In this document: piece after piece, positions 1-9,095 of the stretch
How the letters are laid out: the number at the start of each line of letters is the position of its first letter
How positions within the stretch are numbered: position 1 is the stretch's first letter
Assembly (NCBI GenBank): GCA_001825675.1
Contig: MHYA01000070.1
Span: forward strand, 1-33,972
DNA: 33,972 nucleotides
Origin: Planctomycetes bacterium GWF2_42_9
Lineage (GTDB): Bacteria > Planctomycetota > Phycisphaerae > Sedimentisphaerales > UBA12454
Reading direction: 5' to 3'
Translations under genes and position numbers: made by a program
The notes under the pieces: generated by a model
Database searches by the model: none
Seen by the model: only the letters and a program-made list of their open reading frames with translations
Told to the model about the DNA's origin: nothing

Positions 1-843
1 GGGTTGAAAAAATAACGCTAAAGCGATTTGCCAGGAATTAAAAAAGCAGTGAATTAAAATCGGACGCAGCAGAGAACCGCTTTTTTCGTACGTATAACCC
101 ATCGCAACGGCAAGAATGAAAATGCCAGGAAAATGCATCAGCGGGTGCAGTACGGCAAAAATCGCAGCGACAAACAATATGCTCGTCCATGGTTTGTAGC
201 CAAGAGTTTCACGTAAATACGTTTGAAGAAGGCCGCGGAAAACCAATTCCTCAAAAATCGGCGTAAGTACGGCGGCAAAAACAATCATCAAAATCCTTAG
301 GCTTAGCTGCTTGTATTCCAGCAAAACAACAAGGCCTTCGTTCTTATCCATCTCAAAGTCTGAACCCATTATGAGCCGGCCAATCAATGCAACCAGAAAC
401 AGTGAAATCGCAACGAAAGGCCAGGTGCTAATGAAAATCAAAGCTGAATGAAATATATCCCGAAAAATTCCCTTAATTCGAAAACCAAAACCTGAAAGAC
501 CATTGACGAAAAATTCTTTAGCAGAGATGACAATAAAAATTACCGCAATGACCTCAACAAAGAAGTAAAAACCAAAAGTCGCAAATTTCTGCTGCCAGTC
601 TGTTTCTTCAGAGGTAACGGACTTAGCAACTGTCGAACCTAATGATGAAAGAACAAGCCAGCCGAAAAGTACGGCAAAAGGGAAATAATAAGGCATAAGG
701 TTGGGTCTGGAAGGCGCACTGTCGAGAGATTTTATCCCAAATTCCGTCTCGGCAAGCCATTTAATAAATAAAGAGCCTCCGAGGAGTAAGGAACCCCATA
801 AAATAACAGAATATATTATCATATTTGAATCCATCTGTTGCAT
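1..843 (-). CDS. CPBP family intramembrane metalloprotease (partial, C-terminus beyond window)
   Basis: The reading frame is open from base 843 to the left edge (281 codons, no stop seen), so only the extreme C-terminus is missing. It encodes a multi-pass membrane protein. The three CPBP (Abi/CAAX-like) motifs are visible: a glutamate pair with arginine (E198, E199, R203), F229xxxH233, and H265xxxN269. In this family these residues form the intramembrane zinc-protease site. Substrates of bacterial CPBP proteins are mostly unknown; roles in protein processing and in bacteriocin immunity are reported. The start is uncertain: ATG at 843, 834 and 822 are in frame and none has a strong Shine-Dalgarno (GGA before 822 is the best). 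It diverges from murA across about 60 bp. The residues after the last motif run up to the edge, so little is lost. Confidence 0.85.
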   Translation of the reverse strand, partial: MQQMDSNMIIYSVILWGSLLLGGSLFIKWLAETEFGIKSLDSAPSRPNLMPYYFPFAVLFGWLVLSSLGSTVAKSVTSEETDWQQKFATFGFYFFVEVIAVIFIVISAKEFFVNGLSGFGFRIKGIFRDIFHSALIFISTWPFVAISLFLVALIGRLIMGSDFEMDKNEGLVVLLEYKQLSLRILMIVFAAVLTPIFEELVFRGLLQTYLRETLGYKPWTSILFVAAIFAVLHPLMHFPGIFILAVAMGYTYEKSGSLLRPILIHCFFNSWQIALALFFQP

Positions 844-905
844 TAATCTGTAATTTGTATTAGATTATTGCTTTACTTTCAAGATTATAAAAGGGATTTT
901 AATTT

Positions 906-2177
906 ATGGCTATGGATATCTTTAAAATAACAGGCCCGGCAAGGCTTGACGGTACGATAAATGTAAGCAGTTCAAAAAACGCGGCTCTGCCGATTATGGC
1001 GGCGACAATTCTTGCAGGCGGAAAAAACACTCTCATCGGGCTTCCTAATTTAAGCGATATTGCGGTTATGGGTCAACTGATGGAGTCGCTGGGCTGCAAA
1101 AAGCAAGTCGTTGACGGTAATACAATATTCGACACCAGCGTTATTGATAAACCTTTCGGCGATTATGAAATCGTGCGTAAAATGCGGGCGGGCATTTGCA
1201 TTCTAGGTCCGGTACTTGCGCGATGCGGGAAAGTTGAAGTATCTATGCCGGGCGGCTGCGCAATCGGGTATCGGCCGGTAGATATTCACGTTCGCGGCTT
1301 GCAGGAAATGGGCGCTAAAATCGAACTGAAAAACGGCTACATCGTCGCTCATTCCAACGGCGGATTAAAAGGCGCTAATATTTTTCTTGGCGGTGCGTTT
1401 GGTTCCAGCGTTTTAGCAACCGCAAATATTTTGTCGGCCGCGGTTTTGGCCAAGGGCAAAACGATAATTGAATACGCAGCGTGCGAGCCTGAAATAACGG
1501 ATTTGGCAAACTGCCTGGTTAAAATGGGTGCGAAAATCACCGGCATTGGTTCGCCGCAACTTACAATCCACGGCGTGAAAGAATTAAAGCCTGTCGAATA
1601 TAAAATTATTCCCGACAGAATCGAAGCTGGCACGTTCCTTTGCGCAGCGGCGATTACAAGAGGAAAATTGAAACTGAAAAATTGCAGGCTCGATCATTTA
1701 TGGGCGGCAGTTAATAAACTAAGAAGTATGAACGTCAGAATCGATGAAATTGAAGACGGCTGCGAAGTTGAATGCGATAGTCATATCGACGCGACCGATC
1801 TTACGACGCTTCCATATCCGGGTTTCCCAACCGATTTACAGGCACAGTTTATGGCTTGTTTGAGTCTGGCAAGAGGCAACAGCGTTGTGACCGAAAAAAT
1901 ATTTGAAGATAGATTTATGCACGTGCCGGAATTGACGAGAATGTCGGCAAACCTTCGTAAAGAAGGCCCGCACGTAATTATCAGCGGTGTTGAAAAACTG
2001 ACCGGTGCGCCTGTTATGGCATCAGATTTGAGAGCTTCGGCGGCGCTTGTAGTTGCGGCGTTGGCGGCACACGGCGAAACCATCATTAACCGTGTCTATC
2101 ATATAGACAGAGGTTATGAGAAAATAGAAGAAAAACTGAACGCAGTTGGTGCTAAGATACAGCGTTTGAGCATATAA
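906..2177 (+). CDS. murA: UDP-N-acetylglucosamine 1-carboxyvinyltransferase
   Basis: MurA catalyses the first committed step of peptidoglycan synthesis, transferring enolpyruvate from PEP to UDP-GlcNAc in the cytoplasm. The 423-residue length is normal. Lys24-Asn25 (UDP-GlcNAc/PEP binding) and the catalytic cysteine, Cys118 in a PGGCAIG loop, are present, followed by the RPVDIH strand. The conserved aspartate is at about 310 (FPTD) and the arginine-rich C-terminal segment is intact. Having Cys rather than Asp in the loop predicts fosfomycin sensitivity by the usual rule. ATG 906 is chosen; ATG 912 is also in frame. The upstream AAAGGG is a weak ribosome site, with a TATAAA at 886-891. It stands alone rather than in the mur operon, diverging from the CPBP protease gene. 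The family call is secure. Confidence 0.97.
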   Translation: MAMDIFKITGPARLDGTINVSSSKNAALPIMAATILAGGKNTLIGLPNLSDIAVMGQLMESLGCKKQVVDGNTIFDTSVIDKPFGDYEIVRKMRAGICILGPVLARCGKVEVSMPGGCAIGYRPVDIHVRGLQEMGAKIELKNGYIVAHSNGGLKGANIFLGGAFGSSVLATANILSAAVLAKGKTIIEYAACEPEITDLANCLVKMGAKITGIGSPQLTIHGVKELKPVEYKIIPDRIEAGTFLCAAAITRGKLKLKNCRLDHLWAAVNKLRSMNVRIDEIEDGCEVECDSHIDATDLTTLPYPGFPTDLQAQFMACLSLARGNSVVTEKIFEDRFMHVPELTRMSANLRKEGPHVIISGVEKLTGAPVMASDLRASAALVVAALAAHGETIINRVYHIDRGYEKIEEKLNAVGAKIQRLSI

Positions 2178-2223
2178 AAAGGAACACACTACAAACTAAT
2201 GCACTTAGCGGTATAACAGGATA

Positions 2224-2249
2224 GATTCCCGTCTGCGCGGGAATGACAC
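2224..2249. repeat. REP-like hairpin, copy 1
   Basis: A short inverted repeat (TTCCCG, six-base loop, CGGGAA) is followed by TGACAC in the gap between the convergent murA and AIG-repeat genes. A closely similar element lies at 5107-5133 before eno. It may act as an intergenic hairpin repeat or a weak bidirectional terminator for the convergent pair. Confidence 0.6.
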
Positions 2250-2254
2250 TTGAC

Positions 2255-2755
2255 TTAATTGATAAGGCTGTGAAGTTTTTCCCACAAACCTTTGAAGAAT
2301 GTTACCGCCTCGAAGTCTTTCGTTGACATACTTAATACATACTGGCCGAACGCAATTTGACCGAGTGCATAATAGCCGTAAGCGAACTGGCCGATAGCGA
2401 CGATTCCGAAAGCAGCCTGACCAATAGAAAAGAAACCCGCGATACTTAATTGAGCAAGTGCAAAGACAAGAGCGATTGAAAGCTGGCCGATAGCTATTAC
2501 ACCTATCGAAAGCTGACCAATCGCAAGAACGCCAATCGCTTTTCTGCCGATAGCTATAACGCCATTTGCCCAGAGCCTTTTGCCTGTTTCAGGGCAGACG
2601 CCCATTGTGATGTGAACCAGCGGAAATGAGCCGATTTTAATATTAGATTTGAAATCCTTGAAAAGCATTCCGCTTTCGTAGAGGTATTTGCGGGTTTCGC
2701 CCAAAAAACTTTGAGTAATAACATAATCAGGTTTTGTGTTCAGCAAATTTGGCAT
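2255..2755 (-). CDS. Hypothetical protein with AIGxx pentapeptide-like repeats
   Basis: Function not recognised. The 166-residue protein has an N-terminal part of about 65 residues without repeats. From about residue 67 to 138 it has a run of near-perfect five-residue units of the form A/S-I-G-x-x (AIGQL, SIGVI, AIGQL and so on), then a short tail. A period of five with a small residue followed by a hydrophobic one resembles the pentapeptide-repeat right-handed beta-helix, but the usual Asn/Asp-Leu core is replaced by Ile-Gly. Alternatively, the very hydrophobic glycine-rich block could pack as membrane helices. There is no signal peptide. An excellent Shine-Dalgarno (AAGGAGGT) stands just before ATG 2755, so the gene is real and probably well translated. 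It converges on murA and is followed upstream by the YhaM-like gene on the same strand. Confidence 0.75.
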   Translation of the reverse strand: MPNLLNTKPDYVITQSFLGETRKYLYESGMLFKDFKSNIKIGSFPLVHITMGVCPETGKRLWANGVIAIGRKAIGVLAIGQLSIGVIAIGQLSIALVFALAQLSIAGFFSIGQAAFGIVAIGQFAYGYYALGQIAFGQYVLSMSTKDFEAVTFFKGLWEKLHSLIN

Positions 2756-2828
2756 AAAATACCTCCTTGACGTTCAGCGTTTAGCGTATAAGACTGCACG
2801 CTGTATGCTATACGCTTTAATTCCAGAA

Positions 2829-3794
2829 TCAGTCAACTACACGTTTCCTGTAAATTTTCGAATCCAAACTTTTTATGAATGCCGTCCAATTAGTATCGCC
2901 TGGCTCGTTATCGATTTTGCCGGTAACCTGATTGATCTTGGCATCGATATTGTCAAGGAAACTAATCAGGAACGCTTCGGCTGTCATTGGCAATTTCGGT
3001 GAGCCAAAATCATATTGGCCGTGATGAGCGAGAACGATATGCTCGATGCTGTCTAGAATTTCTTTGTTTATCTTCTGCCCTGCCGCCTCCAAAGCCATCG
3101 CTTTTTTCTCAATCATATTTACGGTTATAGTGATATGGCCGAGGAGTTGACCGCAATCGCTATAGCCGAAAGCCATTTGATAAGTAAGCTCTTCCGTTTT
3201 GCCCATATCGTGCAGGAATATGCCTGCGAGCACAAGGTCTGTTTGGAGCTGCGGATAAAACGGCATTATCGCTTTTGCGGTATTAAGCATATTGTTGGTA
3301 TGTTCAAGCAGGCCGCCGATGTAGCTATGATGATTTGCTGTGCCGCCGGGAGCGGTGCAGAATTTTTTCATAATTTCAGCATCGTTCAAGAACTGGCTGA
3401 TGAGCAGCTTTAGGAATGGATTTTTAATTTCCGATACGATCTTTATCGTATCATCCAACATCTGCTTGATGTCTTTTTCGGTTCGCGGCAGATAATCATT
3501 GATGTTGACTTTTTCGGCAGGTACGGTGCTTATCCTATCGCCAACGATTTGCATCGCGTTTTGGTACATTTCGCTTCTGCCTCTTATGTGTGCAAAGCCT
3601 TCTTTGGGAAGCGAATTAAAGAGTTCTTCACTTGCCTGCCAGATTCGGCCGTTGACTTTACCGGTGCGGTCGCCAACGAACATTGCGATATATAAATCGC
3701 CGCGCGTCGTACTGCGCAGTATCGGCTGACTGATCATGTAAACGTCGTCAATGGTTGTTCCGGGCTGAAGCTGATTTATGAAAATATGCGGCAT
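2829..3794 (-). CDS. YhaM/CBF1-family 3'-5' exoribonuclease (OB fold plus HD domain)
   Basis: The 321-residue protein has an N-terminal OB-fold nucleic-acid-binding region (about residues 15-95) and an HD phosphohydrolase domain (about 145-300). Metal-binding residues visible are His155/His156, His165, the His195-Asp196 doublet (FLHDMGK) and a later HHGQ motif near 256. This layout and length match YhaM, the Mn-dependent 3'-5' exoribonuclease of Firmicutes, which also trims DNA ends. Many bacteria outside Firmicutes carry homologues annotated only as HD proteins. It probably acts in RNA turnover in the cytoplasm. ATG 3794 is preceded by AGGTGA at good spacing. The gene lies upstream of the AIG-repeat gene on the same strand with about 70 bp between them, so co-transcription is possible. 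The family assignment is good; the exact substrate is inferred. Confidence 0.85.
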   Translation of the reverse strand: MPHIFINQLQPGTTIDDVYMISQPILRSTTRGDLYIAMFVGDRTGKVNGRIWQASEELFNSLPKEGFAHIRGRSEMYQNAMQIVGDRISTVPAEKVNINDYLPRTEKDIKQMLDDTIKIVSEIKNPFLKLLISQFLNDAEIMKKFCTAPGGTANHHSYIGGLLEHTNNMLNTAKAIMPFYPQLQTDLVLAGIFLHDMGKTEELTYQMAFGYSDCGQLLGHITITVNMIEKKAMALEAAGQKINKEILDSIEHIVLAHHGQYDFGSPKLPMTAEAFLISFLDNIDAKINQVTGKIDNEPGDTNWTAFIKSLDSKIYRKRVVD

Positions 3795-3862
3795 CTAATT
3801 CACCTGTATTAAAATTGTTTCTTCTTTTATAACTCGTTGGTCTATACAAACTTAATCGCAAT

Positions 3863-3919
3863 TATATCAAATATCAAAATGAAAAAATAAAAATGACATA
3901 TTAAAATTCAAAAATTACA
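3863..3919 (+). repeat. 57-bp AT-rich direct repeat, copy 1
   Basis: This copy matches 3997-4053 over 57 bases with a single substitution (G at 3881, T in the other copy) and no gaps, at an offset of 134 bp. The unit is built from short words such as ATCAAATATC, AAAATGACA and AAATTCAAAA. Confidence 0.9.
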
Positions 3920-3996
3920 TTCCTGCGATTTCGCTAGCAATACATTGATAACTATATTCTAATCATCAGGATATGCAAGCAAAAGATATATAACAA

Positions 3997-4053
3997 TATA
4001 TCAAATATCAAAATTAAAAAATAAAAATGACATATTAAAATTCAAAAATTACA
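3997..4053 (+). repeat. 57-bp AT-rich direct repeat, copy 2
   Basis: This is the second copy of the element at 3863-3919, 56/57 identical by direct comparison. Near identity in a non-coding spacer implies a recent duplication or a mobile or conserved repeat family. Confidence 0.9.
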
Positions 4054-4356
4054 CGGACAGATTGAAATCGGCGATGTTTATACCGTAGCGTAATGATAAA
4101 GGTATGCAAAAGACACAGGACTAATCCACGATTTTCGCCTTGATTTCGGAGCATATTAATCCTATTATAATTAGTCGGAGACATAATGTTACCGACTGAA
4201 AGCGGATATTTCAACTGGTTACAAATTGTTACCGGTTGAAAATTTGAGAAACTTGAACCGTCGACAATTTGATGACAGTTGAAAATTAAATGACAGGCGA
4301 AAACTTTCTGCCAACAAAAACTCTTAAAAAATTGAACAAAAAATAAGGAGAAACTT

Positions 4357-4911
4357 ATGCAAAAATTTTGTATTTATATACTTTTTTTGATTCTAGTTTT
4401 AAGCGCGTTTGCTGATGAAGAGATGGCACAATACTCTTATGCTACAGCTTCATCTGAAGGCAGATATTTTTTTATTATGAAATCTGATCCAAATAATAAC
4501 TGGGTTACGGAAAAAGGATCTGGTATTTACGAAGTTAAAAATGATGGAACGTTTAAAGAAATATGGCGTACCGAGGGATGGTATTCATTTAAAACATTCC
4601 TATCATCAGATGGGCTTTGTTTGGTAAGGCTTGGAAACTGGCCAAGGGGACGTGCACCATCCAATAAACATTTAGCTATAGCATTTTACAAAGAAGGCCG
4701 ATTGATAAAATCATATAGTACTTCCGATTTAATCAAAGATTTATCGAAAGTCCACCCCAGCGTCTCACATTACCAGTACCTCGATAATAGTTATAAACCT
4801 GTTTTGGAAGATTATAGTACAAAATTTCACATAGTTACAATTGATGGTCTCCTCTATGAATTTGATATAACCACAGGAAAAATCAATGAAGCCAAAGCAT
4901 ACGAAAAATAA
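4357..4911 (+). CDS. Hypothetical secreted protein
   Basis: Function not recognised. The 184-residue product starts with a clear signal peptide (Met-Gln-Lys, a hydrophobic core to about residue 17, cleavage probably after Ala19). The mature part of about 165 residues has no catalytic motif I can name. It contains a Trp/Gly-rich segment (GNWPRGRAPSN, about residues 88-98) and beta-strand-like stretches such as FHIVTIDGLLYEFD near the C-terminus, suggesting a small beta-rich, propeller-like or sensor-type exported protein. ATG 4357 is preceded by a strong AAGGAG ribosome site. It is flanked by repeat-rich gaps on both sides and appears to be a single-gene unit. Its base composition looks more AT-rich than neighbouring eno, which could indicate acquisition. 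Confidence 0.75.
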   Translation: MQKFCIYILFLILVLSAFADEEMAQYSYATASSEGRYFFIMKSDPNNNWVTEKGSGIYEVKNDGTFKEIWRTEGWYSFKTFLSSDGLCLVRLGNWPRGRAPSNKHLAIAFYKEGRLIKSYSTSDLIKDLSKVHPSVSHYQYLDNSYKPVLEDYSTKFHIVTIDGLLYEFDITTGKINEAKAYEK

Positions 4912-5047
4912 ATAAGGTTAGGCACTAAATTATCTTATGATAGGCCAGAATAATAAAACAATCAGATAAACTTTTAAATTGACTAATCAGGGCAAAATGG
5001 TTACCTTTTTGGGGTTTTGAAACCTTTAAGATTGCCATAAAAAAACT

Positions 5048-5100
5048 CGTCGCCATACCGGCGACGGCTAAACCCTGTCATAGTGATGACAGGGCTAAAC
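5048..5100. repeat. Two adjacent hairpins, each followed by GCTAAAC
   Basis: Hairpin 1 (5048-5066) has a 7-bp perfect stem, CGTCGCC with a five-base loop and GGCGACG. Hairpin 2 (5073-5094) has a 9-bp perfect stem, CCCTGTCAT with loop AGTG and ATGACAGGG. Each is followed directly by GCTAAAC (5067-5073 and 5094-5100). The shared tail suggests a repeated palindromic unit with different stems. They lie 60-110 bp before the eno start, so they could also sit in its mRNA leader. Confidence 0.65.
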
Positions 5101-5106
5101 ATAATG

Positions 5107-5133
5107 GATTTCCGCTTTTCGCGGGAATGACAC
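5107..5133. repeat. REP-like hairpin, copy 2
   Basis: GATTTCCGC, a T-rich loop, then GCGGGAATGACAC closely matches the element at 2224-2249, including the trailing TGACAC. The left arm lacks one C compared with the right arm. It lies about 25 bp before eno. Confidence 0.6.
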
Positions 5134-5144
5134 GAATATTTTAG

Positions 5145-6444
<1,300 letters not shown>

Positions 6445-6464
6445 TACTTACATTTATCAAAACC

Positions 6465-6496
6465 AAAGGGCTGTTCAAAATGAGCAGCCCTTTTTT
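6465..6496 (+). terminator. Rho-independent terminator after eno
   Basis: GGGCTGTTC and GAGCAGCCC form a 9-bp stem (one G-T pair) around AAAAT, followed by six Ts. It starts about 20 bp after the eno stop and fits as its terminator. Confidence 0.9.
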
Positions 6497-6555
6497 ATTG
6501 CAAAATAGTTCCTTGCTGTTATAAAAGAATACCTATTTAGACAGGAAGGATTTCT

Positions 6556-8592
6556 ATGATTAGATTTAAATCGGCATTAAAATCACTATCAATTTCATTA
6601 TTCCTCGTGGCAATTCTCTGTTGTACATCTTTCGCAAAAGAGTTTAGCTACGCCGACATCGTTGATGAGTTAACAAACCTGCAAAAGCTCGCCCTTCTTC
6701 CGGCTGATGGGCAAAAATGTGCATTGTGGTCAAGTTATAATCAGGTAAGCAAATATGATCCAAATACAAATACATACATTGAATGGTACAGAAACGGCGA
6801 CGGCAGCGGAATCATAAGAATGGAAGGCGAAAATCAGGTAATCGCCGAAATGAACGGGCCGGGCTGTATCAACAGGATTTGGTCTGCAACCGCGGGTCAG
6901 GGGCATCTGAAAATATATTTAGATGGAGTTCAAACGCCGGCGGTTGATTTGCCTTTTATAAAGTATTGCGACGGCAGCACCACGCCTTTCAATCGCAAAT
7001 CATTAGTTTATGTAGCAGCCAAAGGCTATAATAATTATACACCGATACCATATCAAAAATCCTGTAAAATTATCGCAGAGCCAAATTGGGGCAAATATTA
7101 TCAAATCACTTATCAAACTTTCCCAAAAGACACGATCGTGCCAACGTTCAATATGAACCTTTCGGCGGAAGATTCTGCCGCACTCGACAAGGCCGATGCA
7201 ATTTTATCCAACTGCAAAGCATTTATTCCATCGGCAAACGAAAGCAAAGAAATCAGCAAATTAATAACGGTTGAGCCGGGCAAACAAGCTGAAATTTTCA
7301 ACCTCAAGGGCCCTGCCTCGATAATCAGACTTGAAATCAAACCGCAACTGCCTGCCGACAAAAAACAGCAGGAAGATTTACTTCGCCAGCTCACAATCCA
7401 GATGAATTGGGACAATCAAAAAAATCCTGCCGTCTGGTCTCCGCTGGGTGATTTCTTCGGCACAGCGCCAGGCGTAAATGAATACTCATCATTTCCACTC
7501 GGTATGAGCAATGATTTATTTTATTCGAATTGGTTTATGCCCTTCTCAAAAGCAGGTAAAGGTATAATAGGCAACGATTCAAACACAACCTTCAAAGCAG
7601 ATGTTCGCATAGTATACGCTCCAATTGACGCTAACGCTGATTACGGCAGATTTCACGCAAAATGGCACAGAGACGCGTTTCTGCCTGACGCAAAAATCTG
7701 GCCGCTTGACTGGACTATTCTGAAAACAAAAGGCCGAGGCAAATTCTGCGGCTTCGCTTTGAATCTTTGGAACCCGGCGGGCAAATGGTGGGGAGAAGGC
7801 GATGAGCGATTCTTCGTTGACGGCGAGAAATTTCCGTCGACGTTCGGCACAGGTACAGAAGATTATTTTGGTTACGCCTGGTGCTGCCCCAAATTATTCT
7901 ATGCGTCATATCACAATCAAACGGCAAACACCAATGGGAATAACACCGACCACATTTCGCTCAATCGATGGCAGATTGCGGACAATGTACCGTTTCAAAA
8001 ATCATTTGACGCCTATATCGAAAAATATTTTTCCAACAGCAGAAAAACTTTTTATTCCGCTGTCAGCTATTGGTATTTGGACGCCAAAGGTCAGGACGAA
8101 TACAAACCTGTCGCAGTTAACGAACGGCTTGGTTATTACGCAAGACCAGCGGAAAACGTTATAGCAGGCGTCGCAATTTCAGGTGAGCCGAGCGGCGGCA
8201 AAATAGAACTGGGCGGGCTCAACCGGCACGATGGATATAATTGGCGTGATTTAGACCATCTTGCGTGGAAGGATGCAAAGCTCGGCGATAAACTACATCT
8301 TGAGCTTTCCGCCGACAAAGACGGCAAATACATTCTGATAGGAAAATTCACAAAGCAGGATGGTTACGCGACTGTACAGCTTTATTTAGACAATAAAAAA
8401 ATCGGCGAACCAATGGATTTCCAAAATGACAAGCTGATTTCAACGCCCGAACTTTCGCTGGGCAAATATGATCTCAAGGCAGGAAAACACATTCTGACTG
8501 TGGAGATAATTAAGCTCGGCCCGCCGGTAAAACCGACCAAATACAGAGACGCAATGTTTGGCATTGATTATGTCAAGTTGAAGCCAATGTAA
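6556..8592 (+). CDS. DUF2961/GH172-family secreted glycoside hydrolase
   Basis: This 678-residue protein has a signal peptide (hydrophobic core about residues 10-27, cleavage near Ala27), so it acts outside the cytoplasm. DUF2961 features include a GDGSGIIRM segment near 81-89 and the core WWGEGDERFFVDGEKFPSTF followed by GTGTEDYFGYAW (about 411-442). DUF2961 proteins were assigned to GH172 after work on a bifidobacterial alpha-fructofuranosidase and later D-arabinofuranosidases. Glu414 and Glu435, 21 residues apart, match my recollection of the two catalytic glutamates of that founder. The C-terminal region (about 545-678) looks like a carbohydrate-binding beta-sandwich ending YVKLKPM. The likely substrate is a fructofuranoside- or arabinofuranoside-type glycan. 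AGGAAGGA precedes ATG 6556. It is a single-gene unit between two terminators. The family is confident, the substrate unknown. Confidence 0.9.
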   Translation: MIRFKSALKSLSISLFLVAILCCTSFAKEFSYADIVDELTNLQKLALLPADGQKCALWSSYNQVSKYDPNTNTYIEWYRNGDGSGIIRMEGENQVIAEMNGPGCINRIWSATAGQGHLKIYLDGVQTPAVDLPFIKYCDGSTTPFNRKSLVYVAAKGYNNYTPIPYQKSCKIIAEPNWGKYYQITYQTFPKDTIVPTFNMNLSAEDSAALDKADAILSNCKAFIPSANESKEISKLITVEPGKQAEIFNLKGPASIIRLEIKPQLPADKKQQEDLLRQLTIQMNWDNQKNPAVWSPLGDFFGTAPGVNEYSSFPLGMSNDLFYSNWFMPFSKAGKGIIGNDSNTTFKADVRIVYAPIDANADYGRFHAKWHRDAFLPDAKIWPLDWTILKTKGRGKFCGFALNLWNPAGKWWGEGDERFFVDGEKFPSTFGTGTEDYFGYAWCCPKLFYASYHNQTANTNGNNTDHISLNRWQIADNVPFQKSFDAYIEKYFSNSRKTFYSAVSYWYLDAKGQDEYKPVAVNERLGYYARPAENVIAGVAISGEPSGGKIELGGLNRHDGYNWRDLDHLAWKDAKLGDKLHLELSADKDGKYILIGKFTKQDGYATVQLYLDNKKIGEPMDFQNDKLISTPELSLGKYDLKAGKHILTVEIIKLGPPVKPTKYRDAMFGIDYVKLKPM

Positions 8593-8598
8593 ATCAAA

Positions 8599-8627
8599 AG
8601 CCCCGTTTAATAGCGGGGCTTTTTTTA
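8599..8627. terminator. Terminator after the GH172 gene, possibly bidirectional
   Basis: AGCCCCG and CGGGGCT form a 7-bp stem with an eight-base loop, followed by seven Ts on the plus strand. The convergent membrane-protein gene stops at 8625, so the same hairpin (followed by TTTTGATTT on the minus strand) may also end that transcript. Confidence 0.9.
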
Positions 8628-9071
8628 TCTCATTTTGAAAAGTATTATAGTTATACAGCCCATACCGACAAGTGAGACTGTAAGATGCAGAGAGACCCAA
8701 AGCCAATGAAGGCGGATGTGCTGCAAATGGTGGGAATATTCTTTATCCGCCTGATTTTGCAGTTCCAGCAGACGAGTATTAGGCATTAATTCATCTATCC
8801 GCTTGCGCCAATAACGAGAGCGATTTCTTGTGAATTGCCAGCGCTCGTATAATTTTTCTGAAGTTATCGCGCCATATAACCCGAGAAAAACCAAAATCGC
8901 ACCAAGCGGCAATGAAGACGGGACAAACCCTTTTGTGCCCATAAACGCAAGACTTGCGGCCGCAACAGTAATGACAAAATTAGTTACTAAAGCACGCTGC
9001 GTTTCTAACTGGCGGCATTGAGTCCATTGCTCATCGCAAAATTTTAATAGTACATCTATATCATCGGCCAT
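8625..9071 (-). CDS. Small membrane protein of unknown function
   Basis: Function not recognised. The 148-residue protein begins with a soluble helix rich in charged and Gln residues (about 1-26). Two closely spaced membrane segments follow (about 27-45 and 53-71), then a cytoplasmic loop with many Arg/Glu (about 72-120) and a third membrane segment (about 122-146). The charged loop would place the N-terminus outside and the loop inside by the positive-inside rule, though this is only a topology guess. AAGGA stands before ATG 9071. It follows mraY by 24 bp on the same strand, so it may be the last gene of the murE-murF-mraY transcript, which gives a weak hint of an envelope role. Confidence 0.75.
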   Translation of the reverse strand: MADDIDVLLKFCDEQWTQCRQLETQRALVTNFVITVAAASLAFMGTKGFVPSSLPLGAILVFLGLYGAITSEKLYERWQFTRNRSRYWRKRIDELMPNTRLLELQNQADKEYSHHLQHIRLHWLWVSLHLTVSLVGMGCITIILFKMR

Positions 9072-9095
9072 AAAAATCCTTCGTGGAAAAAACTG

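Larger units (their letters stand above)
3795..4356. other. Repeat-rich intergenic region, no gene seen
   Basis: These 562 bp separate two divergent genes and contain no convincing reading frame. They hold a pair of 57-bp direct repeats (listed separately). At about 4190-4310 there is a set of degenerate copies of a word like ACmGGyGAAAAyT (at 4231, 4275 and 4292). The AT-rich composition and degenerate repeats suggest decayed mobile or repetitive DNA rather than a structured RNA. The promoter for the downstream secreted protein must lie in its right half, but no clear -35/-10 pair stands out. Confidence 0.6.

Noticed and set aside
3863-4053. CRISPR array
   Set aside because: There are only two copies, 57 bp long and strongly AT-rich, with a 77-bp spacer and no cas genes.
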